Shown here in pieces: positions 30,131 through 39,367 of a DNA stretch of 64,000 nt. The first letter of the stretch is position 1. Every line of letters starts with the position of its first letter. A model generated the notes under the pieces. That model ran no database searches, was not told the DNA's origin, and saw only the letters and a list, made by a program, of their open reading frames with translations. Position numbers and translations under genes: made by a program. This DNA comes from Kalmanozyma brasiliensis GHG001 (Eukaryota; Basidiomycota; Ustilaginomycetes; Ustilaginales): positions 250,853 to 314,852 of the forward strand of contig NW_015961960.1 of NCBI RefSeq assembly GCF_000497045.1, given 5' to 3'.

Positions 30131-32479
30131 TCATGAGCTGCTCGCAGGCTTGAAACGGCTCTCGCGACTGCGCAGGAGACAGTAGTCGCCGTAGACATTG
30201 GCATTGCCAGGCCACGCTTTGGGCAGCCAGAACGCCCGATGCAACGCCGCAGCGACCTTCCTCACCACCTTGCTCGGGAGCGAGTCTCGTGGGTCCACCA
30301 CGGGCCGGCTGAACTCGGCATCGAGGAACGCGCCGCAGAAGACGCGGTCCCACTGCTCGCTCATGGTCGCGTACCTCGGTTCGTACTGCGACTCCTTGGA
30401 TGCCAGGCTGCGATGGGGCAGGTCGAGGTCGACCAGATAGTCGCACGTGTTTGCCTCGACGTAGCGATCGGCCTCTTCGCGGTTGAGGTCGTTGAATCCC
30501 GATTGAATGCGACGCGTCACCGTCGCCCAAGGCCAGGTCCACCCAAGCGCAGCATCGAGAGCCTTGACAACCCCATCAGCAGGCTGCACAGCGGACGATC
30601 CAATTACATCAAAATGCTTAGGCAAAATGCCATCGAACTCGCTCTTGATCCACTCGACCTCGACACCCGCTGGCACGAGGAAGTGCGTTGGGAATCGATG
30701 CCATTCTTTGCCGTAGCACAGACGCACCGGTGTGTCGAGCGTCGCGAGCGGCGAGAGATCGATGGTGAGATCGACACTGACTCCCTTGTTTTCTTCGCCG
30801 TAGCCTCGATCGTTGTAGTCCTTTTCCTCCTTTGTTGCGACGGGCGAGAGACCTCGAGCGATGCGCTGCTGGACGGCGGCGTTGAGCGTCTCTGGGAAGA
30901 GTTCGGCGACGACCCGCGGCAGCTCGTACCCTTCAAAGTGGAAGAGGACGTCGAACGGCGAGTGATAGTTGTTGAGCTGGCCGACGCATCGCAGGACGCC
31001 AAGCAACAGGCCAGCTGCGAGGATCGAGGAGGTCATGGTGGTGAACAGGCTCGACTTCGAGGCACGATACGGTGACTTTGTGACCTTGACGAAGGCCACT
31101 TCGGCGAGCGTGCGGAGGAGGTAGAGCGAGACGCCAGCGTTGAGGCAGAGGAGCGTGTAAGCCGGGTACATGAAGCGCTCCTCCTTGTGCGCCTGAATGC
31201 TGAGCACGAGGAACCACAAGTAGAAGGGCGCGATGCGGAGGAGGGCAAGCGAGAACAGGCTCGATGGCTGTTCGACGGCGGCATGACCCTTCTTGCTCTC
31301 GAGCACTGGGCGTTGGAAGCGTCTCGGATCAAACCTGGCGCTAATCAGCAGCAGCGGAAGAGACAGCAGTGCGAGCGGGAAAAAGACATTGAAGTTGAGG
31401 AGCAGGTTGGAAAAGTAGTAGGTGAATGGCTCTGTGCCGTAGAGCTCGGGACCGGCGCCTCTCCTTCCGGAAAAGAGATTGTAGAGAACCGTGTTGAGCG
31501 GGGCGAAGGAGAGCTTGCCGTACGCAAGGCTGTCGATGAGGAAGGCCGGAATAGCAAGGCCTGCGGCGAGTACAGCTGCGCCGATGGCGGTAGACCATCT
31601 CGAGACTGTCCAGTTCGAAGCCTTGCCGTTGGCGACAATGTCGTCTGCTCGGAGGAAGAGCTGCTCGAGGACATAGGGAAGCGCAAGGATGATAGCGAAT
31701 GGCCAACCGATGATGGCACCGGCAGCGAACGACAGAGTGGCAAGAAGAAGTCGCTCAGACCTGAAAGGGCGTTGCGATGGATTGGAGAGCACCGAGGGGT
31801 CGGAGGAGGGCAGGCGTGCGGGATAGAGGCAGGCCGAGAAGGCGAGCGTGGTAGCATGCATGACGAAGGTGGAGGGCAGGAAAGCGATGGATGCCTCGTA
31901 GACGCCGGCGCTTGTGGCCAGAGCCATGAGGCAGTAACGCCCGACTCTGGCGGAAAAGACGTCGGCTACAGCCTTGTAGAATCTGGCGTCGACGAAAGAC
32001 GAGATGAAAGCGAGGAGCAGTCGGACGGCGAAGAAGATCTGACGCTTGCCGACACCGAAGTAGGCGAGAGGTTTTGTCAAAGGCAGATACTGAGCGATAA
32101 AGGCCCAGGAGCGGATAGCAAATTGTGGCGAGTATTCCCAGGTCTGGAAGGGTACGGATGCATGGTGCTTGCCCGGGGGAAAGACGAGCAGATGGAGAGG
32201 CTCCCAGTAGCCGAAAGTCTCGTCGCAGTCCTTGATGACCGAGTACATGGCGGAAGAGACGCGAATGATGATGAGGAAGCGGAAGGCGGCAGATATTGAA
32301 GGCGACCAGGCAGGCTTCTGATGTGCCCTAGCATAGTCCTGGAAGAGAGCGTTCCGACGAGAGAGCAAAGCGTTGGCAGCAGCGGCGTCCTTAGCAGCAG
32401 CAGCCTTTGCGTAGGCGGCATTGCCTGGCCTCTGGAAACGCAGACCCTGGTCCTTGGGGATGTGAGGAGGTGTCGCCAT
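30131..32479 (-). CDS. ALG9: Alg9 alpha-1,2-mannosyltransferase (GT22)
   Basis: A 782-residue polytopic ER membrane protein that adds alpha-1,2-mannoses to the lumenal lipid-linked oligosaccharide for N-glycosylation. The GT22 signature appears at the start of the membrane region: SAMYSVIKDCDETFGYWEPL, then QTWEYSPQFAIRSWAF. The second family motif, HKEERFMYPAYTLL, lies in the middle. At least eight hydrophobic helices lie between residues about 70 and 540, and a long soluble C-terminal part of about 240 residues follows. The start at 32479 (MATPPHIPKD) is the first real ATG in frame. The upstream neighbour SPC2, on the same strand, also acts in the ER. Confidence 0.92.
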   Translation of the reverse strand: MATPPHIPKDQGLRFQRPGNAAYAKAAAAKDAAAANALLSRRNALFQDYARAHQKPAWSPSISAAFRFLIIIRVSSAMYSVIKDCDETFGYWEPLHLLVFPPGKHHASVPFQTWEYSPQFAIRSWAFIAQYLPLTKPLAYFGVGKRQIFFAVRLLLAFISSFVDARFYKAVADVFSARVGRYCLMALATSAGVYEASIAFLPSTFVMHATTLAFSACLYPARLPSSDPSVLSNPSQRPFRSERLLLATLSFAAGAIIGWPFAIILALPYVLEQLFLRADDIVANGKASNWTVSRWSTAIGAAVLAAGLAIPAFLIDSLAYGKLSFAPLNTVLYNLFSGRRGAGPELYGTEPFTYYFSNLLLNFNVFFPLALLSLPLLLISARFDPRRFQRPVLESKKGHAAVEQPSSLFSLALLRIAPFYLWFLVLSIQAHKEERFMYPAYTLLCLNAGVSLYLLRTLAEVAFVKVTKSPYRASKSSLFTTMTSSILAAGLLLGVLRCVGQLNNYHSPFDVLFHFEGYELPRVVAELFPETLNAAVQQRIARGLSPVATKEEKDYNDRGYGEENKGVSVDLTIDLSPLATLDTPVRLCYGKEWHRFPTHFLVPAGVEVEWIKSEFDGILPKHFDVIGSSAVQPADGVVKALDAALGWTWPWATVTRRIQSGFNDLNREEADRYVEANTCDYLVDLDLPHRSLASKESQYEPRYATMSEQWDRVFCGAFLDAEFSRPVVDPRDSLPSKVVRKVAAALHRAFWLPKAWPGNANVYGDYCLLRSRESRFKPASSS

Positions 32480-32952
32480 GGTGACGACTTGGATCGGAAT
32501 GTCCGAGGATGCTCCCTTCGAGTTGCGCCGATGAGTCAAGGTCAAGGATGTGGTGAGGAGAGGAAGGACGTGCAGCTTTCAACGAGAGGCACACAACGGC
32601 CGAATTTTGAGATTAAGACTTCGGCTCGTTTTCGAGTCCGTGTTGGTCTCTGCTTTTTCTTCTTGGCCAAGAAAATGGCAAACAAAGACGTGTTGGCGAT
32701 CGAGCCAACTTACAATTCGGACAAAGCAACACTCACACTGCTCAATGGTGAAGACTGACCCGATCAACAACGAAACATCCGTCTGTAACGACCTCATAGA
32801 CGCACGGCACAGAGGTCCGACTGCGCTATTGTTATGATGCTCAAGCTTGGATTGCGGAGCAGATGTGAAGCGCGTGTGCAGGGTATCGAAGTGACAGATG
32901 CTAAAGAAGATAGCAAGCTCGCCAGCCGCACGAGGACGGGCTCCTTGCTGGC
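32480..32952. other. Intergenic region between SPC2 and ALG9
   Basis: These 473 noncoding bases hold the 3' flank of SPC2 and the ALG9 promoter. I see no repeat or gene here. Confidence 0.5.
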
Positions 32953-33710
32953 TTATTGACCGAATGCCTTCTCGAGGCCCGAGATGAGCCTTTGCTCAAA
33001 AACATGCTCGACAAACTCTCCTTCTTCGGTGAACCATTCGCCTGGTGGTGCCGTAAATCAAGAGTGTCAGTATCGACTGCAATGTTCTCACCTTCGCACC
33101 TGCGTCTGCACTCACCTAAATGCCCCAGCGGTAACGACCCACTCTTGCGGGCCAGAAGAGACTTTCCCTTGTTGCTCTTGCGCGTGTAGTCGAACTTGAG
33201 CGTGTAGGCTGGAGGTGTGAGGATCGGTTTGCCGTCCGAGGTCTTGGAGCCCTTCTTGACGGCTTTTGGGAGAGAAGGCGATGCGATGGTGAGGTGCTCG
33301 GATTCGATTCGATTCGAAACTGTTTTACGAGTGCCGATGAAGATGTTGTTACCTTGCAGGTAGGAGTCGGCCAACTGGATGCCGGACAGGATGATGTAGA
33401 CCACCACAGCGATGCCACACGCCTGCTTATTGCGCTTCCATTCCTTTTCAACAAAGTATGCCCAGAGGGAGGTGCCGATCATGATAGCAGAAGCAGTGAA
33501 GCCGAGTATGAGCCGCAAGTCGGTATGAAGATGGCTGACCTTGAACGGGACAAAAGCTTGTGACTTGGTCTTTGATGCGTCTGCTTCGGTGCGGCGCGAC
33601 AAGATGCGCTCGACAGCTTCGTCGCAGGTGGCTTTGAGCTCGGAGAGATTCGAGTTGTCGACGACAATCCGGTCATTGCTGACCTTCTTGTCAGCTTCTG
33701 ACTTTGCCAT
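32953..33710 (-). CDS. SPC2: Signal peptidase complex subunit 2, two exons
   Basis: Exon 1 is 33710-33116, the intron 33115-33042 (GTGAGT...CCAG, 74 nt), and exon 2 is 33041-32953, giving 227 residues. The splice keeps the frame and adds a conserved-looking tail beginning EWFTEEGEFVEHVF. Spc2/SPCS2 is an accessory subunit of the ER signal peptidase and contacts the Sec61 translocon. Visible features are the N-terminal cytosolic part, VPFKVSHLHTDLRLILGF leading into transmembrane helix 1 (about 66-87), helix 2 (about 97-115) and a cytosolic beta-rich C-terminal domain. An in-frame ATG 21 codons upstream (33773) exists, but the internal ATG has the better context (CAACAATGGC). Confidence 0.88.
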
Positions 33711-34316
33711 TGTTGCAGTTGTAGGTCGTGGTCTTCGTCGCAAATGGACGGTGGTGATGGGAAGGGGCACCATCAGATTGAGTTGCTTCTCGCCATGGCT
33801 GGGCTGCTACGTGGAAGCGGCGGTCTGAGTCTGTTACGCCGCTCTCAGGGTCCAACTCGTTGGCGGAAAATTCAACCGTGTTACGTCGAGTGAATTGAGG
33901 GTTGGGTTCAATTCTCTCGTCTGCTTTGGTGCTTGCTCTGAGGCTGTAAGAAGAAATCGGCCAAAGGAATCTTCCTGCTGAGATCTTTTTTTCCCCTTGA
34001 GCCACACGCCAGAGCAAGCTTGTCGCTGTCTCTGCGCTCAAAGGGACTGACGGACTGACCGTGACTGCAGTTGGGGTGCGCCTTCTCTCTGCGAAGAACG
34101 CAAATCGTCACAGCCGTGACCCGAGTGGTCCAGATTTCATTTCTCTTTGCTTTGCAAAGTGTCACAGCCTCAATCACCACCACATCCAACCTTTACAAGC
34201 CTTGCTTCCTCAAACGCAAGGTCGTACTCGTACAACGGTCCAGCTCGCACAGCTCGGATCCTTCCAACCAACTCTCACACCTCGTCGACTTCCGTCGACA
34301 GCTCAACTCGCCCACC
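33711..34316. other. Divergent promoter of SPC2 and eIF4B
   Basis: Noncoding. It holds CTTTGCAAAGTGTCAC at 34150-34165, about 150 bases before the eIF4B start, and a pyrimidine/adenine-rich leader. No gene was recognised. Confidence 0.5.
34150..34165. promoter_or_regulatory. CTTTGCAAAG palindrome with GTGTCAC
   Basis: The perfect 10-base palindrome CTTTGCAAAG (34150-34159) runs into TGTCAC, giving on the other strand GTGACACTTTGCAAAG. The UBA3 promoter has GTGACTTTGCAAAGTCA, and the PRPP synthetase promoter has the same half-sites spaced apart. A shared factor is inferred. Confidence 0.35.
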
Positions 34317-36042
34317 ATGCGTAAGTACCCACCATCCTTGGCACACCTGCCTTTCACAGAGCGACTCTTTCTGACAACTCCATATGTGCCGTATTCCAAT
34401 GCGAACAGCGCCTAAGAAGGGAAGGGGCCAGACCATGGCGCTCAACGACTTCTTGGCCGACGAGTCCACCGGCAAGACTTCGTGGGCTGATGAGATGGAC
34501 GACCTTCCCATCTCCTCGGCTCCTCGCGACTCGAGCTACCGCAGGGGAGGCGACTTCCTCTCCTCCGTCCCCGACCGTGTCGACCGCGACCGCGGTTTCG
34601 AGCGCCCCGAACGAAGCTTCCCTCCTCGTGAGGAGCTCCCTCTCCCCGACAAGCCTCCCTTTACCGCTTTCATCGGCAACCTCTCCTTCGACGTCATGGA
34701 CACCGACGTCGAGGCTTTCTTTGCGCCCTCCCAGCTCGTCAGTGTCCGCATCGTCTCCGACCACGATGGCAAGCCCAAGGGCTTCGGCTATGTCGAGTTC
34801 CAGACTCGCGACGACCTCGGCGCCGCTCTCGACCGAAGCGGCACCCAGCTCGCCAACCGAACCGTCCGAGTCAGCGTCGCCGAGCCTCCCAAGAGTGCCT
34901 TCGGCGGTGACCGAGCTGCTTTTTCCAGCCAGGCGGATGATGCCTCCCAGTGGCGTCGTGCTGGCCCTCTTCCACCTGTAGAGCCTCGCGGCGGCTTCGC
35001 TCCTCGTCCTGAGCGCTCCGGCGTGCCTCGCAACGACAGCTCTGGCTTCGACAACATGGACATCAGCGGCGGTGTTCGAAGTGGCTTTGGCAGCAAGTTC
35101 CAGTCCGCGCCTGCTCCCTCCAGCCGTCCTCCACGCGAGCTCACGCCTGTTGAACCTAGCCAGGGCGACCTAGCCAGCCAGTGGAGGACTGGCAAGCCTG
35201 TCGAGGGCCGATCCCCCGCTACCTCGCGTCGCCCTTCCGGTATGGGCGGCGACTCGGAGCGACAAGCCTCGTTCCGTAACCGCAACGACGCCAACGAAGT
35301 GGATGAACGCTTTGCATCGCAAGAGCGCATGGGCTTTGGCTCCAAGTTCACCCCGGACCAGACCCCTCCCGAGAGCCCCGGCAACGCAAAGAAGGGCTTC
35401 GGCTTTGGTGGTGCTGACCGACGTGCCAGTGGCCAGACCGCTGGCGCCCCCGCGGCTTCTGACTCGACCGACACCTGGCGAAGCGCTAGGAAGCCCACTT
35501 CGGGCTCGTCCAGCCCTGCCCCCCAGGCTGGAGCTCCCGCTGAACGCAAGAAGCTCGACTTGAAGCCTCGCTCCGCCGAGAGTGCCGCCGCGGCCACCGC
35601 TTCCACCAACAGCTCCAAGCCCAGCCCTTTCGGTACCGCCAAGCCTATCGACGCATCGGAGCGCGAGCGAGAGATTGAGGAGAAGCTTTCGCAAAGGGAG
35701 AAGGAGAGGCAAGAGGAGATCAAGGCCAAGAAGGAGGCAAAGGCAAAGGCGGACAAGGAGAAGAAGGACAAGACTGGGGCGGCTTCTCCCGCCCCTCCTG
35801 AGGGTGCGCCAACCGAGACGACCGAGGCTGCCTCGCCGGCTGCAGAGACCGCGTCGCCCGCGGCTGCCAAGGCACCCCGTGCTGCGCCACCTACAGGCGC
35901 CTGGGGCGGAGGACGCAAGCCTTCGGGTGCGCTCGGCAGTGAGCAGAGCCCAGCTGCAGCCAACGAGGAAGATGACAAGACCACTGAAGCTGAAGTCAAC
36001 GAGGTGGCCGACAAGGTGGAAGAGACCAAGCTTGAGGCTTAA
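34317..36042 (+). CDS. TIF3: Translation initiation factor eIF4B-like RRM protein, two exons
   Basis: Exon 1 is only ATGC (34317-34320). The intron is 34321-34408 (GTAAGT...ACAG, 88 nt) and exon 2 is 34409-36042, giving 545 residues starting MPPKKGRGQTMALNDFLADE, the typical eIF4B start. One RRM follows (about residues 90-168) with RNP2 FIGNLS and RNP1 KGFGYVEF. The rest is disordered with recurring Trp/Arg-containing units (ASQWRRAGPLPP, ASQWRTGKPVEG, DTWRSARKP, GAWGGGRKPSG), like the repeats of yeast Tif3, and a Lys/Glu helix near 425-465. eIF4B stimulates eIF4A and mRNA recruitment to ribosomes. If the intron is retained, translation stops after 32 codons. Confidence 0.88.
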
Positions 36043-36527
36043 AGTCGCGTTGCTTCTTCCAGATGCAGACTGCCTCTGTCAGCAACCGCTCAACCAAAAG
36101 AAGCGCTCTTCAGATCGTCACTGTAGGCCTTCACACTGCTTTCCCTTGCAGTCCCCGCCAGCGCATTGAACCAGTCGTCAACGTCTAGAAGCTGTCACCT
36201 TTTGGATACCCGAAATTCCTCTCAAGGTGACGAGCAACGCGCTGGAGTCTGCTCATGCACACGCCCACGTTTGAGCCACGGCCCTCTTTCCAGTCTTGGC
36301 CTCTGTAGTTTATCTCTCATTCCCTGTCTTTCACTCCCTTTGTCAATATCATGCTCCTCCCAGCCGTGGGCTTGCGGCGTTGTTTTCTCACTCAGCACGA
36401 GCCCAATCGCTCTCCACTGTGGTCTGATGCCTGACACGGCACACATTCCGAGCCTGAAGAGGCGCTGCAAATGTACAAAGGTTTCATTCTTCCTTGTCTT
36501 GGGAAACAACGTGAGCACGCAAAGACC
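36043..36527. other. Convergent 3' region of eIF4B and hydrolase genes
   Basis: This is about 485 bases between two convergent genes, mostly pyrimidine-rich and noncoding. Nothing else was recognised. Confidence 0.5.
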
Positions 36528-38531
36528 TCAGGGCGACGCAGCGGTCGAATTCCACATCTGACCCGCGGCGATGAGCTTCCTCACGGCCTCTTCGCAGAAG
36601 ATGACGCCCATCTTGGTCGAGCAGATGCCGGCGGGACCGCCGGCATCGCCGCCACCGGTCCTCTTGTTTCGGTCGCCGATGCGCCACCATCCGATGAGCG
36701 TCGAAGCGTTCTTGGCGGGCGCCACGAGGGTTTCGCGCTGCTCCTGACCCCAGCCATTGAGGTCAGCGTGCACCCTCCAGAAGGACGAGAGCACGGCGAC
36801 GGGTCGCTTGGACAACAGGGAACGGTAGTCGGAAGTCGAGTTGCGCAGGCGGGCGTAGTTGGGGCTGGCAGTGCCGAGATTGGCATCGAGTCGTTCGAGC
36901 CAGGACGACATGAGCAGGCGCGGGTTGCCGCCGCCAGCGCCGTAGATGCGCCAGCCTCCGCCCCCCAGATCGTGCTCACGGGCTGCTCGTGCTCGTTGGC
37001 CCGGGGCGAGAATGCGGTCGACAACGGACTTGCCCTTGAGCAGGCCGATGATGCGTGTCACGCCCGTGGGCTCGAGGATGGCAGGGAGAAGGTCGTAGAA
37101 GAGCGATCCAACGGGGCCATGTCGGCGAGCAAGGTAGCCTGCGCGCGCACCTGTACCTGGCGTCACCTTGTCACTGTACCAAGACGCCGGGGTCTCAGCG
37201 TCGATGGTGAGGAACGAGTGCACGAGCTCTGGATGCTGGACGGCAAAGTCCTGAGCAAAAAGGTGTCCGTACCCTGTGGATACGAGCATGAACTTGCCGA
37301 GTTTCTCGCCGTCACCCTTCTTGTCCTTCTTGCTCTTGCTCTCAGTGAGGCTAGTGTTGAGATCCACCTGGTCGTGCTTTTGAAGAGCGTGGTAGAGTGC
37401 TTCTGTTTGCAGACGTACCGAGGTCGGCTGGTAGACAAAGTCGGAGTGTCCGTAGCCGATGCGATCCCAGAAACAGACGCGCGTGAGGGCGAGGTGCCCG
37501 TCATCGCCTTGGTCCGGCCCAGGCACAGACCTGGCTACCATCTCACGGAGGAACTGGGCAGCAATGACACCCGACACGCCTCGCTCGGACATGACAAGGG
37601 CAGTGGGAACATTGTCGGATGTGTTGCGAGATTTGAGGGACTCGGGCTGAGCCGGTGCTGACTCGCAAGCAAGGTGAAGTCGGAAAGAGACTGGATATGG
37701 GTTGACGTCGGCAGGGTCCTGAGGGTATACGGGCTGCTTGGTGAGCGAGGTGGGATGCACCAGGGTAAGGTTGCCGAGAGGCTTGAAGCCCGAGTCAGCT
37801 GCGTCGAGGACCAAGTCAAAGGTGACCAGCGCCGAGATCGAGGCGATAGCAAGGCACCCAAAGAGGGCGAGGAAGATTTTGAATCGTCTCCTCCACTTTG
37901 CCTGAGCTCGTGCCAATGGAATCTCCGTTACGATGGGAGCGCCGACGTCTGGGTTGAGGGTGAAGGGGATTTTCTGCTTTTGGAGGTGATGGGACGAGAA
38001 GAAGGCCCACAGCGTGGATAGCAGGCAGAGTCCGGCGGAAGCAAATCCGAGATAGGAATGAGTCATGCGAAACTCTGGAACGGCGAGAAGAAGCACGACG
38101 TCGCCGATGGTGCAGCAAAGGACGAAGAGGTGGAAGAAGTTGGTGGCATGGGAGGCGAGCTCGAAGAAGATCAATCCAGGGCCAAGCATGGACATGGAGA
38201 TGATGCAGAACCAGAAAGGCAAGACGGCAGGCGATCGGTGAGGGGGTAAAAGCAAGGGAATCGGCTCGAAGAAGTTGATGACGAGCAGAAGGAGCAAGAT
38301 GGTGACGGGCAGCAAGAGGAGCGCGCCCACCGCGAAATAGAAGCGGAGGAAGAGCGTGAGATAGGGTGACCGCCTTGTGCGCTGTGCTGGTGGCGCTGCT
38401 GCTTCGCGAGGGATGGCGTCGTAGTCAGCAGCCGCTGCTGCTGAGGAGGACGCCAGCAAAGGTTGTCGCTCGCTGTCCGGACCATGGTCAGCGGCAGCAG
38501 GAGCCTGAGAGGCAACAGATTTGGGAGCCAT
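36528..38531 (-). CDS. Multispanning alpha/beta-hydrolase-fold membrane protein
   Basis: A 667-residue intronless protein from the first in-frame ATG (38531). A polar N-terminus of about 55 residues is followed by five or six hydrophobic segments up to about residue 245 (for example FAVGALLLLPVTILLLLLVI and FKIFLALFGCLAIASISALV). A long alpha/beta-hydrolase region then extends to the end. Family hallmarks are VCFWDRIGYGHSDFVYQPTS (oxyanion/cap region), HALQKHD and the strand-elbow KFMLVSTGYGHLFAQDFA. At the elbow the expected GxSxG is T419-G420-Y421-G422, so the nucleophile Ser is missing. It is related to uncharacterised fungal membrane hydrolases, and a catalytic role is doubtful. Confidence 0.75.
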   Translation of the reverse strand: MAPKSVASQAPAAADHGPDSERQPLLASSSAAAAADYDAIPREAAAPPAQRTRRSPYLTLFLRFYFAVGALLLLPVTILLLLLVINFFEPIPLLLPPHRSPAVLPFWFCIISMSMLGPGLIFFELASHATNFFHLFVLCCTIGDVVLLLAVPEFRMTHSYLGFASAGLCLLSTLWAFFSSHHLQKQKIPFTLNPDVGAPIVTEIPLARAQAKWRRRFKIFLALFGCLAIASISALVTFDLVLDAADSGFKPLGNLTLVHPTSLTKQPVYPQDPADVNPYPVSFRLHLACESAPAQPESLKSRNTSDNVPTALVMSERGVSGVIAAQFLREMVARSVPGPDQGDDGHLALTRVCFWDRIGYGHSDFVYQPTSVRLQTEALYHALQKHDQVDLNTSLTESKSKKDKKGDGEKLGKFMLVSTGYGHLFAQDFAVQHPELVHSFLTIDAETPASWYSDKVTPGTGARAGYLARRHGPVGSLFYDLLPAILEPTGVTRIIGLLKGKSVVDRILAPGQRARAAREHDLGGGGWRIYGAGGGNPRLLMSSWLERLDANLGTASPNYARLRNSTSDYRSLLSKRPVAVLSSFWRVHADLNGWGQEQRETLVAPAKNASTLIGWWRIGDRNKRTGGGDAGGPAGICSTKMGVIFCEEAVRKLIAAGQMWNSTAASP

Positions 38532-39367
38532 GGTGTGGTATGTCGGCCTGCCCGATGTCGATACGGAGGACCCGACTTGCTTAGTGGCCACGGTCCAGGA
38601 CGGAGCTGGAGATGGTGATGGTCGGGAACAGGTCTACCTCCAGCGACCGTCAACGACGATATTGTCAAGGCTATTTTGGTGTGCGGGGATGAAATGACGC
38701 CAACCTGCGCGATTCCGCTCACGACTGCAGACTGCAGCTGAACGTGTCGGTCCCAAGGAGCACAGCGAGCAAAGTGGAGGTTTGCAGGCCAAATCGGCAA
38801 AAGGCACGAGCCAAAAAGATGCTGCGAGGGTTCAGGCTGTCTGTCTTTTGTTGGACCCTCGTCTTCGGTAGAAGTGGCTGCTGTCAAGAAGGCGAGACGT
38901 GTTCGGCCTGGGGATGCGGTGCAAGGATCGACGCGCCAAATTCTACTCTGCGCACACACGCACACGCACACGCTCACACTTTCTCAGAAGTAAGCTGGGT
39001 TTGGTGTTACTTTCATCACCAAGCTCTCTCGATTGCCTTTGCTTGCTGACTTCAACCGCTCCCTAGACTGCTGTTGAAGGACTCAGCTTGGGCGGGGCTT
39101 TCGCAACAGCAGACAGCACTCGACGACAATTTCGCACGCTCCTGGACCATCCGACTGCAAGTGATCAACTCGGCGGCGGTTCCGGCACAACGGACGCCCA
39201 CTTCATCTCGGATTGAGACCGACTCGCTGAGTAGCGTTGGCGCACTCCCTTCAGCTTCGCACGGCCACATCCTTCTTCAGCCTCATGTCATAACTCTCGC
39301 ACCGCAACACATCGCCGCTCCAGCTTGCCATCTGCACGCTGCCGTGCAGCTGTTGCATCGCGCCATC
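38532..39367. other. Divergent promoter of hydrolase and sugar transporter
   Basis: About 835 noncoding bases. A CACACG-type microsatellite lies at 38951-38979. The coding frame of the transporter stays open upstream to about 39074 but without an ATG. Confidence 0.5.
38951..38979. repeat. CACACG/CACACA microsatellite
   Basis: A short CA-rich simple repeat with CACACG units in noncoding DNA about 390 bases before the transporter start. Confidence 0.7.

Noticed and set aside
34788..36029. 413-codon open frame antisense to eIF4B
   Set aside because: Low-complexity Ser/Ala/Leu shadow of the disordered eIF4B region.
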